Shown here in pieces: positions 53,060 through 64,000 of a DNA stretch of 64,000 bases. Source of the stretch: Deroplatys truncata (taxonomy: Eukaryota; Arthropoda; Insecta; Mantodea; Mantidae); assembly GCA_030765065.1 (NCBI GenBank), contig CM060989.1, positions 59,038,001 through 59,102,000 of the forward strand, given 5' to 3'. The translations under genes were made by a program, and so were the position numbers. The notes below the pieces were generated by a model that worked only from the letters and a program-made list of their open reading frames with translations, ran no database searches and was not told the DNA's origin. The first letter of the stretch is position 1; every line of letters starts with the position of its first letter.

Positions 53060-54290
53060 TTTTAGAAAATTTTGACCTTTTGAAAAACTGCAGTAATTAT
53101 TTTCATTAAAATTCCATATGTTAAACATATTTACAAGTCAAAATATATATCTTGAGTATTCCGGGAATAGTTGTGAAGTTCTCTTCATTTGAAAGAAAAT
53201 TTACATAATCTTGCATTTAACTGGTAAACATTAATCGATAAGACAAAAACGCACTACACGAAACCTGCGATCTCTTTAAAACACACAATTTAATTCGAAT
53301 AACTTTTCTGTGGCATCAGCCAACACCGAGGTATCCGTTACTTTATGACTATAATTGTTCAACAATTATCCATTGTTTTAAAGTCTGTCGATTTTCAGTT
53401 GTTCCTCGGATTTCATGGATAGAGTATCGAATATTAAGGTCAGCTTATAGCGTCCAATTCTAAAACATTTGACTATCTTTGTATTTTTGTAAACATTTGA
53501 CATCACCCTTTGTATCTACAGGTGCACCATTTAAGTTGAGACTGTACGATATCTCAAAACTAAGCGTTGTAGAAAAAAATGTCTTGAATGAAAGTTGCTT
53601 GAGATTATGGAGGAAAGTAAATGTTATTAGTCGAGTTTTGTTTGCAGAATGTTATGATGGTTATTTTAGGGTGAATTTAATTAATCTTTTTTAATTGCAA
53701 ACCAACCTTTCGTATGTTGTTTTCTCATTAGGATACAGTTTACAAAAAGCTGTTTATTTTGTGATGAGGAATAAAAAATGTTGGTTCCCAATTACAAAAC
53801 GTAGCTTGACCCTCAAATGACCATCCATGGATAGTCCAACCATTCATTGCGCTCTTCGGACACAGCTATTCAAAATTTTCGTGGTCATTTACGTTGGTGT
53901 AAGAACAATTATAGAGTGACTTTATACAATAGTTTAGTTTTTTATGAGGAGTGAAAAAACAATATAAAAAAGGTAGGTTCCCATTTTAAAAAATTAAATT
54001 GACCCTAAAATGACCATCACAACGTCCTCCAACAAAACACGACTAATGGAATTTACTTTCCCCCATAATATCAAGCAACATTTATTAAAGACATTTCTTT
54101 CTACAAGGCGTTGTTTTGGAGATATTGTATAGTCTCAACTTAAATGGGACACCCTGTATATTGCAATGCAGCTATTGCCGGAAAGGTTTATCTCGATTAA
54201 AATGAAGTAGATAGGAAATAAAGTATCGTAAGAATAATTTGTATACTCACTAATAACCGATAGAGGGTAGAGAAAGCCATGTGATTGTGA
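53060..54290 (-). mobile_element. Family A element, copy A28, split by foldback element B3
   Basis: Second-subfamily copy lacking its 3' end; the distal part is 53060-53518 and the proximal part 54161-54290, ending GGGTAGAGAAAGCCATGTG. B3 occupies 53519-54160. Confidence 0.55.
53519..54160. mobile_element. Foldback MITE, family B, copy B3
   Basis: Left end eroded (CAGGTGCACCATTTAAG), right end AAATGGGACACCCTGTATA. The long-spacer form, with CCATCCATGGATAGTCCAACC in the middle. Located inside A28. Confidence 0.7.
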
Positions 54291-54304
54291 AACACAAGAT
54301 TTTT

Positions 54305-55152
54305 TACTTTCTCTACTACGTATAGTAAGTAGGGGAAGTATTGTATTCCACCCAAAAATTCGATACCGAGATTTCACCGGAAATACATGCTTTGAGACTC
54401 CCTGAATCCAAAAAAAGCATTTTTGGAAACATGTCCGTGTGTGTGTGTCTGTGTGTCTGTGAACAGCATAACTCAGAAACGAACAGTCGGATAAACACCA
54501 AACTTGGTATTTAGGTTCAGTATCTTCCAGAGATGCGACACGAAGGTTTTCAAGAAAATCCCCCCACCCCAGATTACCCTTTACATGGAACATTTTTCGA
54601 AAATTTTAATTTTCTCAAAAATGGCTCTAACGATTTGGATGAAAATATCATATGTTTAAGATATTTTCATGAGAAACGAAATGTATATCTCGAATTTTCT
54701 GGGAATGTCTCCAAAAGTATTCTTCATTGTGAACGACTTTTGCATAACTGGTAAACCATAAGAGATAGACAAAATTTTACTACACAAAAAATGTAGATGG
54801 CGTTAAAATATACAATTTATGTCAAATACATTTTTTTTTGTTGTGTGAACCGTTTTCGAGATATTGCTTGTTATTCCCTTAAATTTTCCAATAGTTATAC
54901 TTTTTCTCAAATTCGTTATTCACTTTTTTATGTCCTGGACATGCAAAGAGAATGGAATGCGCTACATAGCAACCAGCGCTTAAAATATTTTACTATCGCT
55001 TAAAATCTACCATATTCCCCTTGCATCTACAGGAAAATTAGCAATAAGATTGACATCTCGATATCTCGATTAACATGAAGCATATGGAGAATAAGCGTTT
55101 GTAAAAATAGTTTGTGCAAGAGTAGAGAAAGTCATGTGAGTGTTACACATCA
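54305..55152 (-). mobile_element. Family A element, copy A29 (full length, well preserved)
   Basis: Begins ACTTTCTCTACTACGTATAG and ends GAGAAAGTCATGTGAGTGTTAC. Preserves the longest open frame in the family (152 codons on the minus strand, 54135-54593, running beyond the 3' end). Confidence 0.75.
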
Positions 55153-55159
55153 GATTTTT

Positions 55160-55838
55160 TATTTTTAATTAAGATCCTTTTTTCCTAAAATATACTATGC
55201 ATCAGGAGCACGGATGCAGATGTGATGTGAGACTGCTGAGGAAACACTCGACATTCAGTAGACGTTCGGTGTAACCCTAATTCCGGAAACGCTTTATTCT
55301 GAATTTCCTAATGCACGTTTGTACATGTCCGGAAGTTTACCGGAAGCACTCTTTGTGAAGATGAAGATTCTAAAAGAGATAAGTCGATACCATCTCTTAA
55401 TTTCTGTTCATTGAAAAGAGCCTCTAATTCCAACTAACATCTGAATACAATGGGTTTTTTTCCAATCAGCTCAATGCATCCGTAGATAAATGCATGGGGC
55501 TTGCTTTCATTAGGCTTTTAAAAGCAGGATGAAAGACTGTTCAAAATCAAAAGGATTTGATTAACTATGTTTCTAACAAGACATTAGAAAGACCTACTAT
55601 TCACTGTTCCTATTCTTTATATTGCTGTTATTTAAATTAAACATTTTAGTGGATAATGCTACTATATTCTACCCCTGGAAAATCTTACTATATTTTTACA
55701 TATCCATATACACGCCCCATATTAAACGAATCGCTAAACTCTACAGCGCTATAGGATATTATATCTATACTAATATTATAACGAGAAAAATTCGTATGTA
55801 ATTTTTTTAAATATATTAAACACACTCTGCACACCTTA
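55160..55838. other. Unassigned spacer
   Basis: No recognised gene or repeat. Confidence 0.2.
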
Positions 55839-55844
55839 TTTTTA

Positions 55845-56583
55845 CTTTCTCTACTACGTATAGTAAGTAGGGGAAGTTTGCATTCCACCCAAAAATTCGA
55901 AAGCAGATTTCACCGGAAATGCATGCTTTGAAGTGCGCAGAATCCGAATATAGCATTTTTGGAAACATGTCCTGTGTAGGTCTGTCTGTCTGTCAGTAAG
56001 TGAACAGCATAACTCAAAAACGAAAAGTTAGATAAATATCAAACTTGGTATTTGAGTTTAGTATCATCTAAGGATGCGACACGAAGATCTTCAAGAACAT
56101 CCCACCCCAAACAACCCTTTACGAAACTTTTTCGAAATTTTTTAATTTCTCAAAAATTACTGTAACGATTTTAATTAAAATATCACATATTTAAAATATT
56201 ATCATGGTAAATAAAATATATATGTTCAATTTTCTGGGAATGCCCCCAAAATTCTCTTCATATTTGTAAACCGTAAGAGATAGAAAAAATTTTACTGCAC
56301 CAAAAATGTGGATCTCATAATAAAATACAATTCATGTTTTTAACTTTTTTTTTTTTTTTTGGTCGTGAACCATTTCCGCATATTTCTTCTTATTTGTTTG
56401 AATTTTCCATCACTTAGACTTTATCAAATGGGAATTCGTTATTATTTTTTTTTATTTTTTTCTGGACAAGCATAGAGAGTGGAATGAGCCACATAGCAAC
56501 CAGCTCTTAAAACATTTGACTGTCGCTTAAAGCCTACTATATTCCCCTTGCACCTAAAAGAAAATTAGCAACAAGATAGTTGC
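55845..56583 (-). mobile_element. Family A element, copy A30 (5' truncated)
   Basis: The 3' hairpin and ACTTTCTCTACTACG lie at 55845. It stops at GCAACAAGATAGTTGCC, where the mirror-image copy A31 begins, so the two meet head to head. Confidence 0.6.
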
Positions 56584-57345
56584 CATTCTCCATCTACTTC
56601 ATGTTAATCGAGATACACATTTGTAGATACATAAAGATAAGATACACAGATAACACACATCTGATTGCTAATTTCCTTGTAGGCGCAAAGGAAATATGGT
56701 AGGCTTTAAGCGATAGTCAAATATTTTAAGAGCTGATTGCGCAGCGTTGCTGGAGCATTCCATTCTCTTTGCATGTCCAGGACATAAAAAAACGAATAAC
56801 GAATTCCCATTTGAGAAAAAGCATAATTATTGGAAAATTAAAACAAATAACAAGGAAATGGTTCACTCGACAAAGAAAATGTATGACATAAATTGTGTGT
56901 TTTAACGAGATCTATGTTTTTTGTGTAGTAAAATGTTATCTATCTCTTACGGATTACCAGGTATGCAAAAGCATTTCTCAATGAAGAGGACTTTTGGGGA
57001 TATTCCCAGAAAATTCAAGATATACATTTCATTTGTCATTAAAATATTTTAAATATATTAGATTTTAATCAAAATCATTAGTCATTTTTAAGAAAATAAA
57101 AATTTTCGAGAAACATTCCATGTAAAGGGTAGTTGGGGTGGTGGATTTTCTTAAAATCTTGGTGTCGCATCTTTGAAAGATGCTGAATCTAAATACCAAG
57201 TTTGGTATTCGTTTGGTATCCGACTTTTCGTTTTTGAGTTATGCCGTTCACATATACTCACACGGATCTTTTTCTTTTTATTCAGGGCGTCTCAAAACAT
57301 GTATTTCCTGTGAAATCTCGGTATCGAATTTTTGGTTGGAATGCA
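56584..57345 (+). mobile_element. Family A element, copy A31 (both ends truncated)
   Basis: Begins ATTCTCCATCTACTTCATG and ends at TTTTTGGTTGGAATGCAAAG without the terminal hairpin. An extra ACATAAAGATAAGATACACAG segment sits near 56627. Confidence 0.55.
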
Positions 57346-57347
57346 AA

Positions 57348-58160
57348 GTTCAGTATCTTCCAAAAATATTACACAAAGACTTTCGAGAAAATCCTCCCAC
57401 CACAACCAAATTTATATCATGAACTTTCTAGAAATTTCTTGTGAAGGCCTCTTCATTCGGGTATAACTGGTAGACGTTAAGTGATAGACGAAAACGTACT
57501 AAACAAAAAAAAAATGTAAATCTCTTTAAAACACAAAATTTATTCAAAATAACTTTTTTGTGACAAACCATTTCCGAGATATCCGTTATTTATGATTTGA
57601 AATGTTAAATACTTAATTATTCTTTTAAGGTGCTGTCGATATTCAGTTGTTTCTTACCGTTGCATGGAAAGAGTATGGAATTTTAATAAATTGAATCAAA
57701 TTGAGTTTTATTTATGGACGCTCTCTAACTACTATGGTCCTTATCGTCCCATTCTATACTGGGCGTGAAGACCGGTAATTTTGCTCAGAGCCTCTTTATC
57801 AGGCTTGAGGTTCTTTTACGTGGCGTAAATCTACGACACGGGACCACCGGCTTTACTTCCCTTCCGAAGGAAGCCATGCTAAGCATTTTTACGCCCGAAA
57901 AAAATTCATCGCCCTCCGCCGGGTTTGAACCCGCGACGTCGGGAACTAGATAAAATGGTAACCACTACACCACGGAGGAAACATGGAATTCTAATGGCTA
58001 AACATCAGACTATCGCTGTTCCCTTTGTATCTATGACGAAATATGCAATGTAGCTATTTCTGCGAAGGTTTATCTCGATTAAAATGCAGTAGATAGAAAA
58101 ATAAGCTTTAGTAATATTTCGTATACCCACTAATAAACGCTAGCGGCTGACATAGTCATG
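57348..58160 (-). mobile_element. Family A element, copy A32, split by SINE S1d
   Basis: Begins TTCAGTATCTTCCAAAAATA (microsatellite and 3' end missing), continues after the SINE with CTAATGGCTAAACATCAGAC and ends GACATAGTCATGTGAATGC. Second subfamily. Confidence 0.55.
57688..57982 (-). mobile_element. tRNA-derived SINE, family S1, copy S1d (complete)
   Basis: A 13-bp duplication ATGGAATTYTAAT flanks it (57675-57687 and 57983-57995). On the minus strand: TCCGTGGTGTAGTGGTTACC (A-box region) and GCGGGTTCAAACCCGGCGG (B-box), then the S1 body and tail. It is the best-preserved S1 head in the window. Confidence 0.8.
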
Positions 58161-58225
58161 TGAATGCAACAAATAGGATTGTTTCCCTCTTTCTTCGCTG
58201 AAACACGAAAATAATGATAAAAATT

Positions 58226-59150
58226 TGATGTGTTACACTCACTTTCTCTACTCTTGTACAAACTATTTTTACAAACTCTTATTCTGCATCTATTTCATAT
58301 TAATCGAGATAAACATTTGCAGAAACGATCTTTTGACATGCAAAGAGAATTACATTTTACACATAGCGACCAGTTCTAAAAATATTTAACTATCGCTACT
58401 ATGTTCCCCTTGTTTTGTATTTGCAAGGGCAATATAGAAATACAGTAGCCTTTAAGCATATACATATCTCTTAATAGCTGGTTGCTAGGTGCAGCACCAT
58501 TCTCTTTGCCACAGATTAATACTCCTTGCATACCCAAGATAAAAAAATGAATAACGAATTCCCATTTGAGAAAATAAGTATTGAAAAATTTAAGGGAATA
58601 ACTAGCAATATCTCGAAAATGGTTCACTCAACAAAAAAAATGTATATGACATAAATCGTGTATTTTAACGCGATCTACATTTTTGGTGTAGTAACATTTT
58701 GTCTATCTCTTATGGTTTACCAGTTATGCAAAAGTCGTTCACAATGAAGAATACTTTTGGAGACATTCCCAGAAAATTCAAGATATACATTTTATTTGTC
58801 ATTAAAAATATCTTAAACATATGATATTTTAATCAAAATCGTTAGAGCCATTTTTGAGAAAATTAAAATTTTCGAAAAGTGTTCCATGTAAAGCGTAATC
58901 TGGGGTGGGGGGATTTTCTTGAAAACCTTCGTGTCACATCTCTGGAAGATACTGAACCTAAATACCAAGTTTGGTGTTTATGCGACTGTTCGTTTCTGAA
59001 TTATGCTGTTCACACACAGACATGTTTCCAAAAATTCTTTTTTTGGATTCAGGGGGTCTCAAAACATGTATTTCCGGCGAAATCTCGGTATCAAATTTTT
59101 GGGTGGAATGCAATACTTCCCCTACTTACTATACGTAGTAGAGGAAGTAA
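58226..59150 (+). mobile_element. Family A element, copy A33 (full length)
   Basis: Leader TTGATGTGTTACACTCACTT to TACTATACGTAGTAGAGGAAGT. Contains the A2/A13 extra segment at about 58420-58530. The microsatellite is almost gone (CACACACAGACATG). Confidence 0.75.
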
Positions 59151-59154
59151 AACT

Positions 59155-59700
59155 GTAGGAGCATTACGTACACTTAATTGAAGCAATGTACGTTTCCCGA
59201 TGCTGTTTCGCCTAACTCCTTCCCACTGCTTGTCCTTGTTTTTCTTTCCTTTATTCTTTATAGCCTGGATATGCTAACCGTTAACGAGCACCCCTTAAGG
59301 GTGGCAGATGTGCAAGAGGTTTCTAGTTACACCCCAAGGAGGGTTGTATGTATACCACGTGCCAGATCCCCCCCGCAGATTCCTTTTCTTATAAATGTGA
59401 CCACCATCTGGAGATAACATAACTCCCTCTTAAATCCCTAACGAGTCATTAAAATTGTTTGGTCAACTGCGCAGGATAATAAAGGGGACAACTACTGGAA
59501 AAGCAGGGAGGATAAATGAGGAGGAAAATGTAAATCAATATTTATTTTTGTAGGAAATTAAGAAGAAAGTGAAAAGGTAAATCTAGTAAATATGCCCTCT
59601 TTGAGAGTAAAAAGTATAATTTACTTCAGTTTCACACTATATTACCATTAAAATACCTTTTCATGGAGAAATTGTACAAAACAGTGTTTTATTTAGTTAA
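59155..59700. other. Unassigned spacer
   Basis: A somewhat GC-richer segment at 59270-59410 overlaps a short plus-strand frame with no recognisable domain. Confidence 0.2.
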
Positions 59701-59702
59701 AT

Positions 59703-60343
59703 AGGATAGACTATTTAAGTTGAGACTGTACAATATCTCCAAAACTAAACTTTGTAGAAAGAAATGTCTTTAATAAAGGTTGCTTGATATTATGGGGGAG
59801 AGTAAGTGTCATTAGTCGTGTTTTTTTAGGACGTTATGATGGTCATTTTAGGGTCAATTTAATTTTTTTAAATGTGAACCTACATCTTGTATGTTTTCTC
59901 ATTAGAAAATGGTTTATACATAAGCTGTTTATTTTGTGACGAGGAATAACGCAACAAAATAAACAATGTTTGTTCCCAATTACGAAACGTAATTTGACCC
60001 TCAAATGACCATCCATCGGTGGTCCAACCATTCATTTCGCTCTTCGTACACAGTCATTCAGACTTTTCGTTATTTACGTTGGTGAAAGAACAATTGCAAA
60101 ATGGTTTATATAAATGTTTAGTTTTTTTATGAAGTGAGAAAACAACATAAAAGGGTAGTTTCCCATTTAAAAAAATTAAATTGCACTGAAGTGACAATCA
60201 CAACATCCTCCAAATAAAGGACTAATGGCATTTGTCCCCCCCCCCCATAATGTCAAGCAACTTTTATTCAATATATTTCTTTCTACAACGCATAGTTTTG
60301 GAGATATTGTACAGTCTCAAATTAAATGGTCCACCCTGTATAT
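59703..60343. mobile_element. Foldback MITE, family B, copy B4
   Basis: Left end eroded (AGGATAGACTATTTAAGTTG), right end TTAAATGGTCCACCCTGTATA. Long-spacer form with CCATCCATCGGTGGTCCAACC. A C-run (60237-60246) interrupts the GGGGGAAAGTAA arm motif. Confidence 0.75.
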
Positions 60344-61555
60344 TTAAACGTGTTTATTATATGTAAGTGGTGAGTAAAGCTACTTGCTCTAAGCTATATA
60401 TTCACATGAGAATACTATGCAATACTATAAAAACTCTTTCGTGATAGATGCACGTGTTTTTGTCATCCTGAGAGACAGGTTTAAACCGAAGGTTCCTCCT
60501 ACCTATTTGCTGATAAGAATTTACATGTATTCCAGATGAATCAACTCTGTTACGTAATATATTTGTTTTGAAAATGTAAATGAAAATGTGACAATTCTCT
60601 TCAAATATATTAAGATAAATGATAATGTTAAATAAGGAACTAGTTTGTACGCACAACAATCTATTCCACGATAGCAGGCAATGAGAGGTGACAAGTGCAC
60701 GTGACAACTAAGAGTTATATGGAGTCTCTGGCGAATTGTGATGCACATCTTTTCCAACCAAGAAATATGCTGCCTTTACTGTAACTTCGACTAGATAACG
60801 AATTACCACGATCTGGTCTTGGTTTAATTGTCGCTACACTAGATTGAGGTCAACCTTGAATCATCCTCCTATTATAGAAACCTAGGCTTGAACTACAGCT
60901 CTGGGATGAGGTGAGCCTGACTCGACATACACTCGTACCACAGACATGGATAGTATTTTATCGTTAAGAGAAACACATCCAAGGCGCTGAAAGGGCAACA
61001 CAGTAAAAAAGATTGGGAATGCGGCAAAGAGAAGAACATTTATGTGTTACGGTCTGCAGCACCAACAAAGCCGCAAAGTAAAGTCGGTAAGAGCCAAGTT
61101 CCTATGTTTTCTATATAGTACACTGAGTCTTAACGACATGGCCACGTGGCAGACAGGCGACGTATCAGTTACACGCTTCGTGACCAAGAGGCACAATGTT
61201 GTCGGCCTAGGACAAACCGCTACACCTCCCAAGAGCTTATTTTTTATACTGATTTGTATGCAAATCTGTGCAAAAATTATGTAATGGTCAGAGGCGGATC
61301 CAGGGAGGGGCTAATACATCTGGAAGATACCAATGAACTAAATGCAATCAGTGATAGTGCATTTTCATTTCTAAATTTTCAAACAGTATATAAATGCACG
61401 AATTTTACTTTGGATGCAAAGATGAATTTATATTTTGAGAAAACCTATGAAATAATAGTTTGATTAATCAGTTTCACTGGAAATTATTGGTCCTCATCTT
61501 TATTCAGAAGTTGCTCAGTAGCAAATGTAAAGCATATTTAATTCGGTCTATCTGT
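60344..61555. other. Unassigned stretch
   Basis: 1.2 kb without tRNA boxes or terminal repeats. Short frames near 61042-61463 are unconvincing. GGTCAGAGGCGGATCCAGGG at 61285 resembles DNA-transposon ends of the CAGNGGCGGATCCAG type, but no partner was found. Confidence 0.25.
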
Positions 61556-62914
61556 TTTCTTTGTTTGTTTGTTTGTTTCTTTCTTTTTTTAATCTTTATT
61601 TTGAAAGTTTATAGTCGCTTTAACATATTAGTCACATTGGGAGTTTACAACTTTTAAAATAAATATTTAACAATAAAACAATGAGGTTATTTAACACCCT
61701 GGCAGTGACACTATAACTAATCAAACTGGTTGAACATTATATACTTTTATATAAATTTAGGTTTTTAAAAAATTCAACTCTTTTAGAGTACATCGAATAG
61801 TTGAGTGCTGTTTGTAAATCATTGGGTATCTGGTAGTGTTGTCTCCATTGATCGTATTGTGGACATTCCACGATTATGTGCTTCGTCGTTAACAACATCT
61901 TGCACTGGTGGCAGACGGGTGGTTGAAAGAAGATAACTGTGTGTGATCTTGGTTTGACCCATTCTCAGTCGGGATATTAAAACCTGGAAAGAGAATTGCT
62001 GGTCGAAAAACTTGATACTATATCACGGAGTTTGTTTCTCGTGGAGTCAAGCCATCCTATTAGTAGAGCTTCTTTTTAATAGTTGAGATAATATCATGAG
62101 CTGGTGTAGTTATAGTTGGGTCACTTAGTGGATGTTTAGTGGCTTCTTCTGCTGCCTGATTGGCCAATTGGCTGTTTTGTATTCCAATGTGGGATGGAAT
62201 CCATACTAGAGACACTTCCTTTCCTTGCTTATTGGCTCTATGAAGTGTAAGAATATGGGTTGATGACATTGTTTATTGCAAGTAGTGCACTTTTAGAACC
62301 TGAGTATATAACAAATAACTTTGAGCATCGAGTATTCAAAACATAAATCACAGCTTGTTTAATTGCAAACAGCTCACTTGAGAAGATGATATAAAATCAA
62401 GAAGTCTGAATAACATAGTGTGGTCTGGATAAACAACAGCCCAAGCATTTCTATCATTACACTTTGATCCATCTGTGTAGATTGCTGTATGTTTTCCATA
62501 ACTGCCATGTAATTCATTAAATAGTAGGCGATAAATTGAGGAATGTGTGTGTTCTTTGGAGATGATGTTCAGTTCTAAATTTATTTTAGGTGAAGTGATT
62601 GTCCAGGGCGGAATAACAACAGAGGGATTTATTTGTGACACAGGGGTAAGTCTAATGTTGAGTTCTTGGAGATATTTGGAGACTCTAAGATATAAGGGTA
62701 TTATTAATAATCTTGTGATGGTTTCTTTAGATCTGTTATGAAATATACACTTTTTTATTCGAGAATCGGACATCGAACTCTTTCTTTCTTTTCGAGTTAG
62801 TGGAACATCTTTGATATCGTCCACCGCTAAGATAAATTCACTCGCTAACTGTGAATGAATAGAGCTCAGCTGGTTTAAGTAATAAAAGTTGGTTTTGATT
62901 TTACCAAAACACAC
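61556..62914 (-). mobile_element. Non-LTR retrotransposon (LINE), 5'-truncated
   Basis: The minus-strand order is C-terminal reverse transcriptase extension, RNase H, zinc knuckle, then a 3' end with AATAAAG and a (CAAA)n-type tail at about 61556-61600. The reverse-transcriptase catalytic core is not present; truncation at about 62914 is typical of incomplete target-primed reverse transcription. The arrangement (RNase H before a CCHC knuckle) fits I/Jockey-group LINEs of insects. Confidence 0.75.
61850..62914 (-). pseudogene. LINE ORF2 C-terminus: RNase H and CCHC knuckle, inactive
   Basis: The open frame 62348-62914 covers the connection region and the RNase H start (AIYTDGSKC, first Asp). 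A frameshift near 62370 moves to SSELFAIKQA (catalytic Glu). The third acidic site reads YSGSKSAL (Asp to Gly, near 62305). The frame 62060-62269 contains VSLVWIPSHIGIQ and LANQAAEEA (fourth Asp to Asn). Then, near 61865-61915, CHQC, seven residues, His, four residues, Cys. RNase H would degrade the RNA strand during integration; two of four metal ligands are lost. Confidence 0.75.
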
Positions 62915-64000
62915 TTACGATTATGCAATACAATGCAAATAACACCAACTGATAGGTTAACCACAATATATAACGTTGCATTAATGTATACTTAGTTCGG
63001 AAATCTACCTGGCAAGTATTTCTTCATATGCCTTCATCTGCTTTATCTTGTGGTAATCCACAGAGCCCTCGATTAACAGACATGGCCAGCTTATGTATAA
63101 CCTAATCACTTCGCATACGACATACATTGGCCGGGTAGACATTTTTGTTTACTTTTCGCTTTTCAGCCATGTTGTAGATTTTGTGACGCCTGTAAATACT
63201 CGCATTTCATTGGCCAAAGCCTTCAAATCATTGTCAAATCTTTCACCGTTTAGAGCATGTCCTTATTCGCTTTCAAGACTTGCAGAGACTAAACGTATTA
63301 GAAGCATTTGACAAGAAAAGTTGTGAAGTTGTGTCATCTATTGAAAAATCTTGTAAAATATTGAATTTGACAAAAATTTGATTGTGTACAAGGAGCTTTA
63401 GACTGTTAAGAAGGTAGGGAATGATCCGGATCGCAGACAGCTCCAGTCCCCAGCCGGGAATCAAACCTGGGACCTGTTGAGAGGTCAGAACTGACAAGGG
63501 ATGTTAGCTGAACAAAACGTAGTAAGTTAAACGTGTTTTTACGTTTTATGGAAATGTTTGTTATGGGTGTTAGGAGCGCAGATTTGACGCCCACAGTACC
63601 CGTTGCCTGCAGGCGTTAAAACTCACTGCGTCATTACAGGGAGTGGTTGGTCCCTTGTTAATCTGTAGCGATGGGAGTAATGAAATAATGGGTTAGCAAA
63701 CTCTTTGTGATTCACCGCCTCTTCTTGTACTCTGGAAGCGATAATCATGGTGGAGGAGAGGTAAAGAACGACTGACTGAACGATTACGGAAGTTCTGTAG
63801 GAGGAGGTTTTAAATAAAAAGTAGCGTGTGCGTGTGTCTTGCTATCTTTCAAGAAGGGGCTTTTGCTTGTTAATTTCTCTACCATCTAAGAATTCAGAAA
63901 CTCGCTGAACAATACAAGTATACGGTTCACGTGTAATGCTTATTTGCACGTAAACGAATCCTGAGAATGTCCCTGAGAAAGCTATTTCGACGTCGACAAC
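62915..64000. other. Unassigned end of window, with a SINE-like head
   Basis: On the minus strand 63430-63500 reads CAGGTCCCAGGTTTGATTCCCGGC, a good B-box context without a recognised SINE body. The rest shows no gene. The plus-strand frame at 63093-63311 is hydrophobic but unassigned. Confidence 0.3.

Noticed and set aside
57900..57980. Functional tRNA gene
   Set aside because: The best tRNA-like head in the window, but it continues into the S1 SINE body and is flanked by a 13-bp target duplication.
1..64000. CRISPR array or bacterial defence system
   Set aside because: Repeats are transposon copies of variable spacing, and no prokaryotic gene organisation is present; the regular 36-bp array at 24647 has no unique spacers.
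1..64000. Endogenous viral element
   Set aside because: No viral polymerase, capsid or envelope-like domain was seen in any frame; the reverse-transcribing sequences are non-LTR retrotransposons.

Overview
This is a repeat-saturated, AT-rich piece of a large animal genome, almost certainly insect. Evidence: Tc1/mariner transposase remnants with insect-type motifs, non-LTR retrotransposon tails encoding RNase H and a CCHC knuckle, several tRNA-derived SINEs, microsatellites, and one spliced exon. A large-genome polyneopteran (cockroach-like) would fit, but the species cannot be fixed from the sequence alone. I see no bacterial operons, CRISPR array, rRNA or intact tRNA gene.

The only convincing host gene is a minus-strand first coding exon at 41549-42433 (295 codons, strong start context, consensus splice donor, GC-rich against the background). 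I do not recognise the protein. No further exon can be recognised between 41548 and position 1, so if the gene continues in this direction its first intron is at least about 41 kb and consists mostly of transposons.

The dominant component is one dispersed repeat, called family A here (about 0.8-0.95 kb when full length, roughly 30 full or partial copies in both orientations). Its copies share a leader hairpin, an 11-bp subterminal inverted repeat (ACTTTCTCTAC ... GTAGAGAAAGT), an internal CA/TG microsatellite and a 3' hairpin. Together these resemble non-autonomous Helentron/HINE-type elements or an atypical MITE. Copies are nested in each other and in turn host SINEs and other elements.

Region by region: 1-1.15 kb LINE tail; 1.5-5.2 kb family A with a foldback SINE; 5.2-5.6 kb a non-repeat island with three CTCF-like motifs; 5.8-11.2 kb SINEs and family A; 11.3-12.8 kb a 30-bp-TIR element with a second element inside; 13.2-15.3 kb a hAT with 8-bp target duplication, a young small MITE and block X; 15.3-20.2 kb family A and a GGGGACAAGG-TIR element; 21-23 kb a foldback element and a DD34D mariner; 24.2-25.2 kb an unclassified insertion with a 36-bp tandem array; 26.5-27.1 kb a GC-rich TIR element; 28.8-31.7 kb a family A copy carrying at least four later insertions; 31.7-38 kb three Tc1/mariner remnants, one broken by a repeat block; 38.8-41.3 kb foldback family B and family A; 41.5-42.6 kb the host exon; 43.3-46.5 kb two long-TIR Tc1/mariner-like elements; 47-54 kb SINEs, nested foldback elements and family A; 54-59 kb family A, including a head-to-head palindrome; 59.7-60.3 kb family B; 61.5-62.9 kb a LINE tail; then unassigned sequence.

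Part 2 emphasises the architecture of family A, the nesting stacks that give relative ages, palindromic SINE-like elements, a block shared between a hAT locus and a broken mariner, and complementary decay of paired mariner copies. Coordinates of repeat edges were read by eye and are typically good to about 10 bases.
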